Below the pieces are notes generated by a model that saw only the letters and a list, made by a program, of their open reading frames with translations, was not told where the DNA came from and did not search any database. DNA of 64,000 nt from Hyphomicrobium sulfonivorans (GTDB lineage Bacteria; Pseudomonadota; Alphaproteobacteria; Rhizobiales; Hyphomicrobiaceae): assembly GCF_013306565.1 (NCBI RefSeq), contig NZ_PZPO01000006.1, positions 186,001-250,000 of the forward strand, in the 5' to 3' direction. Of this stretch, positions 43,849-51,240 are shown piece after piece. The translations under genes and the position numbers were made by a program. How positions within the stretch are numbered: the first letter of the stretch is position 1; every line of letters starts with the position of its first letter.

Positions 43849-44652
43849 TTAAGGTGTCGCGGGGCGGCGGGCAATTATCGCGGTGCTCTCGACAATTTCG
43901 GGAAACACACCATCCGGACACGCCGCCAGCAGACCGGCGCGCATCTCGGCTGCGTAGGCAGCTGCGTCATCGCCTAGAATTGCGGGAGAGTTGGCCGAGA
44001 ATGACAGCGCCCGCGCAACAAGCGCGTCGATGTCCGGCGTGCGCACATCAAACGTGGACATGCTTTCAACGTCGCTGAACTGGCTGCGTAACAGAACGCT
44101 GGTGTGCCGCTCGAATGCTTCGCCCTTGCGCCAGCGATTGAAGTCATCGAGCCTGCTGTAGCGTGTGCGAATGTCTTCGAAGATTGTGTGCCAGTGATTT
44201 TCGCCGTAGCTGTGCAGCGCAGTTTCGAGCAGCGCGATTGCGCCACCGGGTGCTAGCAACTCGTTCAAACGCTCAAGCGTTGCCGCACGATCCATCCAGT
44301 GAAACGATCGTCCCATGATGACGAGGTCAAGCGGCGCCAGCGAGGTGTCGAGATCGAACGACGAGCCGACACGGAGGTCGATGGTTACACCGCTATCGTG
44401 GGCCGCGCGCCGGGCAGCGGCGATCATCGCAGGATCGATATCCATGGCGATGAGCGTGCCGCAGTAGCGGCGGAAGGGAATGGCCAGCGTTCCGGGGCCG
44501 CATCCCAAATCCAGCACGCGCGATTGCGGCCCAAGGTGCGCTTCCGCGGCGAGTTTTGCGAGCAGGCGTGGCGAATATTGGGGGCGTCCGGCGATGTAGT
44601 GCGTTATCGCCGAGGTGAAACGCTCAGGATCGTATGGGGCAATGCGTGTCAT
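43849..44652 (-). CDS. Class I SAM-dependent methyltransferase
   Basis: This 267-residue protein starts MTRIAPYDPERFTSAITHYI, then RPQYSPRLLAKLAAEAHLG and the SAM motif VLDLGCGPGTLAIPFRRYCG. LIAMDIDPAMIAAARRAAHD, MGRSFHWMDRAATLERLNEL and LAPGGAIALLETALHSYGEN complete the methyltransferase-11-like core. The HWMD motif is common in this family. A nearby ATG at 44661 would add three residues. It is convergent with the methyltransferase at 43093 and is not otherwise related to it in sequence. The substrate is not known. Confidence 0.85.
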   Translation of the reverse strand: MTRIAPYDPERFTSAITHYIAGRPQYSPRLLAKLAAEAHLGPQSRVLDLGCGPGTLAIPFRRYCGTLIAMDIDPAMIAAARRAAHDSGVTIDLRVGSSFDLDTSLAPLDLVIMGRSFHWMDRAATLERLNELLAPGGAIALLETALHSYGENHWHTIFEDIRTRYSRLDDFNRWRKGEAFERHTSVLLRSQFSDVESMSTFDVRTPDIDALVARALSFSANSPAILGDDAAAYAAEMRAGLLAACPDGVFPEIVESTAIIARRPATP

Positions 44653-44756
44653 CCGTTGCATCCCGATTGCGAGCGAGAGGAACAGGGCAGGCCGGTATGG
44701 GCGGATGTTGCAACCGCATTAGTGGCGATTGCATGCCGACACGAACAGGAAACAAA

Positions 44757-44781
44757 AAAGGGACGCATAAAGCGTCCCTTT
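44757..44781 (-). terminator. Intrinsic terminator of the small basic gene
   Basis: A perfect 10-bp inverted repeat, AAAGGGACGC / GCGTCCCTTT, with a 5-base loop. Read on the minus strand it is followed by TTTTTTGTTT, a textbook intrinsic terminator about 40 bases after the stop codon at 44821. Confidence 0.8.
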
Positions 44782-44820
44782 CGAAATCCGTCATTGCTGA
44801 TAAGCCGGTTTTCCGACTGA

Positions 44821-45000
44821 TCAGGCCTGGGCGGAAGCCGCCGCGGCACCGCGACGCAGGCCGGCCAGCTTCTTCAGACGCGTGCGGCCACCGGCAGTGT
44901 TGCCCTGGGTGCGCGTGATCGTGGCGCGCGGAATAGCCCGACGAGCCTTTTTCTTGCGGGTTTCAACGTTGCGGAGGCTGCGTTTGCTGCTGCTGCTCAT
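44821..45000 (-). CDS. Very small, highly basic protein of unknown function
   Basis: This 59-residue protein starts MSSSSKRSLRNVETRKKKAR and ends GLRRGAAAASAQA. About one third of its residues are Lys or Arg, with almost no acidic residues. This composition fits binding to nucleic acid, for instance a ribosome-associated or nucleoid-associated protein, but the sequence does not match S20, S21, L34, L36 or other small ribosomal proteins I can recall. The ATG at 45000 is preferred to an upstream start at 45072, whose extra residues are unlike the rest. A strong intrinsic terminator follows, and the gene is divergent from btaA, so it is probably a highly expressed single-gene unit. Confidence 0.65.
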   Translation of the reverse strand: MSSSSKRSLRNVETRKKKARRAIPRATITRTQGNTAGGRTRLKKLAGLRRGAAAASAQA

Positions 45001-45270
45001 GGCGTTCACCGAATTGGGGCGCGCGCGCCCTTCACAGAATTGGATTAACGCTCTCAGAGCCGGTACGGCCATTTCAAGCGCGAAGGGCGCTTCCTAGGTC
45101 ATCTTTCGCGCTGACGCAAGGGCTGCCGCCGAATTGGGCGACATAAAACTGCAACATGAGTCCCTTAGCCGGACGCCAACGCCCCCCGCATTCCAGCCCA
45201 TAGCTTTGGGCGCGGCGGGGCCAATGGGATCAGCCTGCGGGCTTTGATTAACGGCGAGGGATCGACCAGC

Positions 45271-46533
45271 ATGGCTGTGGGTGAGGATGCCGTAGCGCGC
45301 GGTGACAATGGGCTGCGGCGTGGACGCAACCAGCGGCTGCGGCAGGCGGTGCACCGGCACCGCGCTGTAACGCGGCAGGGCCTTCAGGAGCGTCTCTTCA
45401 CGCTGGCGTTCAGCGGTCTCGTCTATCCCCAGATCTGGGAAGATCCGATTGTCGATCTTGAAGCGCTCAATCTGCGCGAGGACGAGCATCTGGTCGCGAT
45501 CGCTTCGGGCGGCTGCAATGTGTTCAGCTATCTGGCCACTGTGCCGGTGCTGGTAACGGCAATCGATCTCAATCCCGCGCACGTCGCCCTTAACCGGCTG
45601 AAGCTCGCCGCGTTGCGCTATCTGCCGGACTATGACGCCTTCCGCAGCTTCTTTGTCGATGCCGATAGCAAAGACAACGTCGAGGCATACTTCGACTATC
45701 TACGCGATCACCTCGATCCGCAGACGCGGAAATATTGGGAATCGCGCGATCGCCTGGGACGTCAGCGCATCCGGTATTTCGCCACCAACTTCTACCGGCA
45801 TGGTCTGCTTGGGAACTTCATCGCTGCAGGCCACAAGCTGGCGCGACTGCACGGCAAAGATCCGCGCCGGGTACTTGAAGCCAAATCCATGGCGGAGCAA
45901 CGCGCGCTGTTCGATAGCGAACTGGCGCCGTTGTTCGAGAAGCGTCATATCCGCTGGCTGCTGGACAAGCCGTCGGCGCTGTTCGGTCTGGGCATCCCGC
46001 CGTCGCAGTTCGATGCGCTGAAGGGTGGCGCCGACAGCATGGCGGATGTGTTGCGCGCGCGGCTGGAGCGGCTGGCGTGCGGCTTCGACCTTAAGCAAAA
46101 TTACTTTGCGTGGCAGGCTTTCGGCCGCCGCTATTCAACCGCTGCCGATGCACCGCTGCCGCCCTATCTGCATCGTCAGGGCTTTGAGAAACTGCGCCGC
46201 CGCGCATCGGATCTCAACGTCGTGCATGCCTCGTTCACCGAGCATCTGGCGGCATCACCTGCTGCTTCATGCGATGCTTACGTGCTGCTCGATGCCCAGG
46301 ACTGGATGACCGACGAGCAACTGGGTGCGCTGTGGAGCGAGATCGTGCGCACCGGACGCCCCGGCGCCCGTGTGATTTTTCGCACCGCCGGCGAAGAAAC
46401 CATCCTGCCGGGCCGCGTGCCCGACGCAATCCTTTCGCGCTTCAGCTACGATCGCGATTATGGCCGTGCGCTGACGGAAAAGGATCGCTCGTCGATATAC
46501 GGCGGCTTCCACCTTTATACGCTCAACGCCTGA
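45271..46533 (+). CDS. btaA: SAM:diacylglycerol 3-amino-3-carboxypropyl transferase BtaA
   Basis: This 420-residue protein matches BtaA (DUF3419). BtaA transfers the 3-amino-3-carboxypropyl group of SAM to diacylglycerol, giving diacylglyceryl homoserine, the precursor of the betaine lipid DGTS. Conserved phrases are FTLAFSGLVYPQIWEDPIVD, VAIASGGCNVFSYLAT, VTAIDLNPAHVALNRLKLA and FRTAGEETILPGRVPDAILS. The ATG at 45271 follows GAGGG; 9 extra residues are possible from 45244. It is 10 bases upstream of btaB, its partner. No membrane helix is obvious; the enzyme acts at the membrane surface. Confidence 0.92.
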   Translation: MAVGEDAVARGDNGLRRGRNQRLRQAVHRHRAVTRQGLQERLFTLAFSGLVYPQIWEDPIVDLEALNLREDEHLVAIASGGCNVFSYLATVPVLVTAIDLNPAHVALNRLKLAALRYLPDYDAFRSFFVDADSKDNVEAYFDYLRDHLDPQTRKYWESRDRLGRQRIRYFATNFYRHGLLGNFIAAGHKLARLHGKDPRRVLEAKSMAEQRALFDSELAPLFEKRHIRWLLDKPSALFGLGIPPSQFDALKGGADSMADVLRARLERLACGFDLKQNYFAWQAFGRRYSTAADAPLPPYLHRQGFEKLRRRASDLNVVHASFTEHLAASPAASCDAYVLLDAQDWMTDEQLGALWSEIVRTGRPGARVIFRTAGEETILPGRVPDAILSRFSYDRDYGRALTEKDRSSIYGGFHLYTLNA

Positions 46534-46543
46534 GGAATAGCGC

Positions 46544-47212
46544 GTGGCTCGGCCGGCTTCGGGATCATCTGCCAGTGCGCACATGGATGCCATCTACCGG
46601 CGTCAGCGCTACATCTACGATGCGACGCGCAAGTATTATCTGCTGGGGCGCGATCGTCTGATTGCCGAATTGCGCCCGCCAGCCGATGGCGCGGTGCTGG
46701 AAGTAGCATGCGGTACCGGACGTAATCTCATCGCCGCAGCCCGGGCCTATCCCGATGCGCACTTCTATGGCTTCGATATCTCCGCGGCGATGCTGAAAAC
46801 GGCGCAGGCTTCAATCAACGGCGCCGGGCTTGATGGCCGCATCCAGATTGCGCACGGGGATGCAACCAGCTTCTCCGCCGTCCAGCTGTTTGGTGTTGAA
46901 GCGTTCGACCGCATCTTCATTTCCTATGCGGTGTCGATGATCCCGCCGTGGCGTGAAGCGTTGCAGCAGGCGTTGCAGGCGCTGGCACCGGGCGGCCAGT
47001 TGTTACTGGTGGATTTTGGCGATCAGGCTGGGTTGCCGGGCTGGTTCAAGCGCGGTTTGCGGCGTTGGCTGGCGCACTTTTCAGTAACGCCGCGCGATGC
47101 GCTGGCCGATGAGCTTGCACATATCGCCGCTCAGCCGGGTTTGAGCGTTCAGTGTAACCAGCTCTATCGTGGCTATGCGGTTTACGCCGTCATCAGCAAA
47201 GACCCGGCTTAA
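46544..47212 (+). CDS. btaB: Diacylglyceryl-homoserine N-methyltransferase BtaB
   Basis: This 222-residue class I methyltransferase fits BtaB, which adds three methyl groups to diacylglyceryl homoserine to form the betaine lipid DGTS. The SAM-binding core is VLEVACGTGRNLIAAARAYP, followed by YGFDISAAMLKTAQASI, FDRIFISYAVSMIPPWREAL and LAPGGQLLLVDFGDQAGLPG. The initial YRRQRYIYDATRKYYLLGRD is typical of BtaB. A GTG start at 46544 with GAGGA six bases before it is preferred to the ATG at 46583. It follows btaA by 10 bases and converges with the DedA gene. Confidence 0.92.
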   Translation: MARPASGSSASAHMDAIYRRQRYIYDATRKYYLLGRDRLIAELRPPADGAVLEVACGTGRNLIAAARAYPDAHFYGFDISAAMLKTAQASINGAGLDGRIQIAHGDATSFSAVQLFGVEAFDRIFISYAVSMIPPWREALQQALQALAPGGQLLLVDFGDQAGLPGWFKRGLRRWLAHFSVTPRDALADELAHIAAQPGLSVQCNQLYRGYAVYAVISKDPA

Positions 47213-47222
47213 GGCCCGCTTG

Positions 47223-48242
47223 CTAGCCGGCGAACATGGCGCGCGCGATCAATCCCGGCACCAGCAGAGCAGCGGACCACAGTGCCGCTGACACCACGCT
47301 CAGCGGGATGAAGCTCGCCAGCGGCATGTTCTCAACGCCCGCAGCAATCGGGACAGTTGCCCGACGCGTACCCAGTGCCTTGCTGGTGATGACGCCGAGT
47401 ACGCCATTCTGGCGCAGGAAGCTGCGCGCCGCCGCAACGCCTTTGCCGCCGTCGTTGATGTACCAGGCGTCGGAAAGTTCGCCCCGTGATGTCGCGCCGG
47501 CACGATGGAAGAACAGGTCGGCGGCGAGAGCACCGGCGGCACCCGCAAGGAAAATGGGCAGGAACGAACCGCCCGCATAAAGGTGCAGGCCGCCGATGAA
47601 GGCGAACACCACCATCATTGGAATAACTAGCGACGCCATTGGAATTGCGCCGGCAAAGGCAACGGCGAACATGATCGCCGCGATCAGCCACTCATGGTCG
47701 CGCATGAAGGCGAAGATCGTGTCCTGATAGGCGACGAACAGCACCGGCCACAGGATGACCCAGATGGCCCAGATGAAGGCGCTCGCGACATTGGCGATCT
47801 GAAACGGAATCTGCGGCATGGCAAACATGCCCGCCACCACCGGGATCACCGCGCGCACCGGGCCGACGAAGTGGCCAAGGAACACGCTCCACAGTCCGTG
47901 CTCTTCGAAAAACGCTTCGCCGCGTGGAATGAGCGTCGGGTTGTTCTTGAACGGCCAGACGTTCGGGATGGTGTCCTTGAAGTATAGGCCGATCCAGTAC
48001 GACACGGAGTAGCCCGCTACGCCGCCCAACCCTGCCGCTACAACACTCCACAGCAGAACGCTGGAGCCGACGCCGCTGGCGGCCAGCAGAAAGGCCAGTG
48101 CGGTGAGGATGGCCCAGCCCGGCCACACGATGGAGAGGAAGCAGAGCGATTCACCGAAGGCGACGAGAAACGCAATCGGTATGGCCCAGCCCTGACCCTG
48201 CCGCACTATGGAAACGATCGATTCGACGAGGCTGTCGGTCAT
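47223..48242 (-). CDS. DedA-family membrane protein with a second, degenerate DedA-like half
   Basis: This 339-residue inner-membrane protein is longer than ordinary DedA (about 200). The first half has the SNARE-associated signature: GESLCFLSIVWPGWAILTAL, then FFEEHGLWSVFLGHFVGPVR and VIPVVAGMFAMPQIPFQIAN. The second half echoes it: RSFLRQNGVLGVITSKALGT and VPIAAGVENMPLASFIPLS, with a similar helix pattern around 200-330. DedA proteins are linked to undecaprenyl-phosphate or phospholipid translocation and to proton-motive-force homeostasis. In the second half the Gly-Arg-Pro-rich segment is changed (SKALGTRRATVP). It converges with btaB. Confidence 0.85.
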   Translation of the reverse strand: MTDSLVESIVSIVRQGQGWAIPIAFLVAFGESLCFLSIVWPGWAILTALAFLLAASGVGSSVLLWSVVAAGLGGVAGYSVSYWIGLYFKDTIPNVWPFKNNPTLIPRGEAFFEEHGLWSVFLGHFVGPVRAVIPVVAGMFAMPQIPFQIANVASAFIWAIWVILWPVLFVAYQDTIFAFMRDHEWLIAAIMFAVAFAGAIPMASLVIPMMVVFAFIGGLHLYAGGSFLPIFLAGAAGALAADLFFHRAGATSRGELSDAWYINDGGKGVAAARSFLRQNGVLGVITSKALGTRRATVPIAAGVENMPLASFIPLSVVSAALWSAALLVPGLIARAMFAG

Positions 48243-48353
48243 GGCGTGGTCCCGTTGTTATCGGCGCGAGGGTCGCGCGTGGCGTGGACAGATTGGCCAA
48301 TGCGCAAGACGAGCAATTAGTGCCGCCCGACGCGCGACTCAACCCCAAGGCCA

Positions 48354-48797
48354 TCAACCGCGGCGGCAGCGGCGCTTCATTTCGGCGCCCAGTTCGCGCG
48401 ATACCTCGGTGGCCAGCATCATGCCGCGCGAGACCTGTGCCGGTGTCAGGTTGTTGGCGCCGCGCAGCACACCCGGCGCGCGGTCGGCCTCGTTCTTGCC
48501 GTGGGCAAGCTCTTCGCAGGAAAGCTCTTTCTTTTTGCTCTTGAGCGCAAACAGGCGCACGCCGGAAGCATAGGCTTCGGGCGGAGCAGGAGCTCGCAGC
48601 CAGGCGCGATCATGGTCATCGACGAGATGGCGCAAGGTGCGCTGCCGCTTGGCGATGCAGTCGCTCGAATCGTCAACGCAGGTCAGGCCGGAACTGGCGC
48701 CTCCGGTGGTGACGTTAGGGCCGGTGCAGCCGACCGGCGCGAGGGGCACAAAAACGATGAGCAGAACCGGAAACCTCCGGCGTCGGTCGAGATTCAT
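48354..48797 (-). CDS. Small lipoprotein of unknown function
   Basis: This 147-residue protein has a basic start MNLDRRRR, a hydrophobic stretch FPVLLIVFVPLAPVG and a lipobox-like Cys (APVGC), so it is probably lipidated. The mature part has more cysteines (LTCVDDSSDCI, SCEELAHG, KRRCRRG), an EELAHGKNEADRAPGVLRG segment and a terminal VSRELGAEMKRRCRRG. AAGGGA lies about 9 bases upstream of the ATG. It is divergent from the quinone oxidoreductase gene and lies upstream of the DedA gene on its strand, with about 110 bases between. I recognise it only as a conserved-looking alphaproteobacterial protein. Confidence 0.7.
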   Translation of the reverse strand: MNLDRRRRFPVLLIVFVPLAPVGCTGPNVTTGGASSGLTCVDDSSDCIAKRQRTLRHLVDDHDRAWLRAPAPPEAYASGVRLFALKSKKKELSCEELAHGKNEADRAPGVLRGANNLTPAQVSRGMMLATEVSRELGAEMKRRCRRG

Positions 48798-48897
48798 TCT
48801 TGGTCCCTTGTCGGCGCACGGTTAAAGCCCGTAGAAGGCCACCATGGCCGCGTCAAGGCGAATTCGATGCGCGGCGGCAACAGCGAAAGGCGTTCCC

Positions 48898-49872
48898 ATG
48901 GCACACGCGATCCGTATCCACGCAAATGGCGGTCCGGAGGTGTTCTCCTGGGAGGCAATCGCGGTCGGCGCGCCGGGGCCGGGTGAGGCGCTGTTGGATC
49001 AGCGGGCGGTGGGCCTCAACTACATCGATGTCTACCATCGCATGGGGCTTTATCCGCTGGCATCGTTCCCGGCCATCATTGGCATGGAGGGTGCGGGTGT
49101 CGTGGCGGCGGTGGGGCCAGGGGTGACGGACGTGGCCGTTGGCGCTCGCGTCGCCTATGCCGGTGTGCCGGGCGCCTACGCCGAGGAGCGCCTGATCCCG
49201 GCCGATCGGCTGGTGAAGCTGCCGGACGATGTCAGCTTCGAGACGGCGGCGTCGGTGATGCTGCAGGGTATGACCGCGCGTTACCTGCTGCGCGAGACCT
49301 ATCGCGTCTCGGCCTCGACGGTACTGCTGTTCCATGCCGCTGCGGGTGGTGTGGGCCTCATTGCCTGCCAGTGGGCGAAGGCGCTGGGTGCCACCATGAT
49401 CGGCACCGTTGGCTCGCCGGAAAAAATGGAGCTGGCCAAGGCCGCCGGCTGCACGCACGTGATCAACTACCGGACCGAAGACTTCGTCACGCGCGTGCGT
49501 GAGTTGACCGGCGGGCAGGGCTGCGATGTCGTCTACGACAGCATCGGCAAGGATACGTTCCCGGCGTCGCTCGACTGCCTGAAGCCGAAGGGCCTGTGGG
49601 TCAGCTTCGGCAATGCTTCCGGCCCGGTGCCGCCGTTCGACATCGGCCTGCTGTCAGCCAAAGGATCGCTGTTCGCCACCCGGCCGTCAGTGATGGCATA
49701 CACGGCCACCCGCGCCGACCTTCTCGCCAACGCCAATGAGCTGTTCGAAATGATAGCCAGCGGCGCGATCCGGCCGAACATCTCGCGCACCTATCCGCTG
49801 CGTGATGTTGCGGAGGCCCACCGCGATCTGGAATCGCGCAGCACCACCGGCTCAATCGTGCTGACGGTCTGA
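48898..49872 (+). CDS. Quinone oxidoreductase, MDR zinc-free type (QorA-like)
   Basis: This 324-residue enzyme is a medium-chain dehydrogenase of the NADPH:quinone reductase group, which lacks the zinc ligands of alcohol dehydrogenases. Diagnostic parts are IRIHANGGPEVFSWEAI, GLNYIDVYHRMGLYP, PAIIGMEGAGVVAAVGPGV, LQGMTARYLLRETYRV and the NADPH-binding LLFHAAAGGVGLIACQWAKA, with YDSIGKDTFPASLDCLKPKG. The ATG at 48898 is preceded by AAGG; an earlier ATG at 48844 adds 18 residues of unrelated sequence. It reduces quinones or alkenal-like compounds; the natural substrate is unclear. A GC-rich hairpin follows the stop. Confidence 0.9.
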   Translation: MAHAIRIHANGGPEVFSWEAIAVGAPGPGEALLDQRAVGLNYIDVYHRMGLYPLASFPAIIGMEGAGVVAAVGPGVTDVAVGARVAYAGVPGAYAEERLIPADRLVKLPDDVSFETAASVMLQGMTARYLLRETYRVSASTVLLFHAAAGGVGLIACQWAKALGATMIGTVGSPEKMELAKAAGCTHVINYRTEDFVTRVRELTGGQGCDVVYDSIGKDTFPASLDCLKPKGLWVSFGNASGPVPPFDIGLLSAKGSLFATRPSVMAYTATRADLLANANELFEMIASGAIRPNISRTYPLRDVAEAHRDLESRSTTGSIVLTV

Positions 49873-49883
49873 TTGAGAGGGAG

Positions 49884-49909
49884 AGCGGCCGCCTGATGAG
49901 GTGGCCGCT
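49884..49909 (+). terminator. Hairpin after the quinone oxidoreductase gene
   Basis: AGCGGCCGCC (49884-49893) pairs with GGTGGCCGCT (49900-49909) with one G-T pair and a 6-base loop. It is 12 bases after the stop. There is no T-run, so it may act only as an mRNA end-protecting structure. Confidence 0.4.
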
Positions 49910-50183
49910 TCCAAGACCCAGGTCGCTATAGCTAACAAGCAACTTTCGGTTATGGTTTACCGCAGGTAACCGTGACGGTGAACGCTTGCTTTCCGCTTGA
50001 GCGAAACCGATCCGTTTGCGCCAGCTTGGGGCGCATTTGAACGGCGCCGTTTACCTATATGGCGCCCGCCATTTACCAGTTTTCATCCCCTGCCTGCCAT
50101 CCTCGATCATGGTTATCGAGACGCCGGGATAAGCAACAAAAGCGGCGTCGTCCGAAATGTAATGAGTACGGGCGGGACACGAA
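49910..50183. other. Gap upstream of the Sel1-like gene
   Basis: About 275 bases with no supported gene. The open frame at 49997-50218 overlaps the Sel1-like start in another phase, and I see no support for it. The region probably holds the promoter of the Sel1-like gene, but no clear hexamers are visible. Confidence 0.35.
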
Positions 50184-50453
50184 ATGGCACGGCTGGAACT
50201 GAGAAACCACGGATTTGAGGAAAGCACCGATTACGCAGCAGCGCCGGATGCTTTTTTCCAACTCGGCCTTAGGTATTGCGTAGGCCGGGATGTAAAGCTC
50301 GATCTCATCGAAGCGCACAAATGGTTCAACCTTGCTGCCATGCGCGGCAACGACGACGCCAAGCGCTATCGGCTTGAGATCTCACGCGAGATGACGAAAG
50401 TGCAGATCTCCCGCGCACAGCGCCTTGCTCGCGAGTGGATCAAGAAGCACTGA
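50184..50453 (+). CDS. Short Sel1-repeat-like protein
   Basis: This 89-residue protein contains a Sel1-like repeat: AFFQLGLRYCVGRDVKLDLI followed by EAHKWFNLAAMRGNDDAKRY, which has the family pattern G-x-x-Y...A-x-x-W-F-x-x-A-A-x-x-G. The remainder is a basic helical end (SREMTKVQISRAQRLAREWI). Only about one and a half repeats are present, so it may be a small adaptor. There is no signal peptide. The start is at MARLELRNHGFEE; the ribosome-binding site is weak (GGGCGGGACACGAA). It is upstream of a membrane-anchored unknown gene on the same strand. Confidence 0.75.
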   Translation: MARLELRNHGFEESTDYAAAPDAFFQLGLRYCVGRDVKLDLIEAHKWFNLAAMRGNDDAKRYRLEISREMTKVQISRAQRLAREWIKKH

Positions 50454-50609
50454 CGCATCCCTATCGGAATGTGTTCGGTTGTCCGTTGCGCTGGATCGAG
50501 ATCATTGGCTGTCTGCCGCAAATAAGTCTGGAGCTGGGCGCTAGTGTCTGCGCGGCTCGGATTGCGAGCCCGTGATAAGTCCAGCGCTATCGCAAAGGGC
50601 AGCCAGAAC

Positions 50610-51167
50610 ATGTGGGAAGCCGTCGCCGGTTTTGTCTCCGCGATCATCGCCGCTATCGGCCTTATGGTGGCGTGGCGGCGCAGCAGGGAAACCGCGCTTC
50701 GCACCGGCGAAGTGTTGAGCTGGTCGCAACAGGTCATCTCGGCCATGCAGCGGCTCAACCTGATCTGTCAGGGACATGCCTCCATCGATCCTGAGATGGA
50801 GCGCGATGCGCTGCGCCAGATCTATTTCGAAACGTCGGTGCTGGCGGAGCAGGGGCGGTTGTTCTTCAGGAACGCGGCCGCAGGCGATCATGGGGCTGAC
50901 AAGCCCGAAGCCTATCGCGGTCGTCGCCCGGAAATTCTCGATCAGATCCTTGTCGCCCACGCGATCGCGGGCACCTTTACCGCTGCCGATAAGGAGCGCC
51001 GTGCCCGCATGTGTTGCGTCGCGCACGATGCCGCCCGTCGCTTCGTCACGCTGGCGCAGAAGGAAGTGGGCCGTAGTCGCACCGTTTCAGCCGAAACCAG
51101 CAAAGGCGGCACCGGCACCAACCTTGATATTCTGATGGCGGAGGTCGCGCCGGAGCGGCTGGCTTAG
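50610..51167 (+). CDS. Membrane-anchored protein of unknown function
   Basis: This protein of about 185 residues begins MWEAVAGFVSAIIAAIGLMV, one N-terminal membrane helix, then a cytoplasmic or periplasmic part with helical segments: SWSQQVISAMQRLNLICQGH, MERDALRQIYFETSVLAEQG, YRGRRPEILDQILVAHAIAG and ARRFVTLAQKEVGRSRTV. The start at 50610 is chosen because it begins directly at the membrane helix; a GTG at 50544 would add 22 residues. I recognise no family with known function. It is upstream of phaC's 3' end on the other strand. Confidence 0.65.
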   Translation: MWEAVAGFVSAIIAAIGLMVAWRRSRETALRTGEVLSWSQQVISAMQRLNLICQGHASIDPEMERDALRQIYFETSVLAEQGRLFFRNAAAGDHGADKPEAYRGRRPEILDQILVAHAIAGTFTAADKERRARMCCVAHDAARRFVTLAQKEVGRSRTVSAETSKGGTGTNLDILMAEVAPERLA

Positions 51168-51240
51168 CGTAGCGTAGCTTCGGCAGATGCGCGCTGAACG
51201 TGCGCGCATCCCAGCGGGGAAAGTGAGAGGCAAAGACGTG

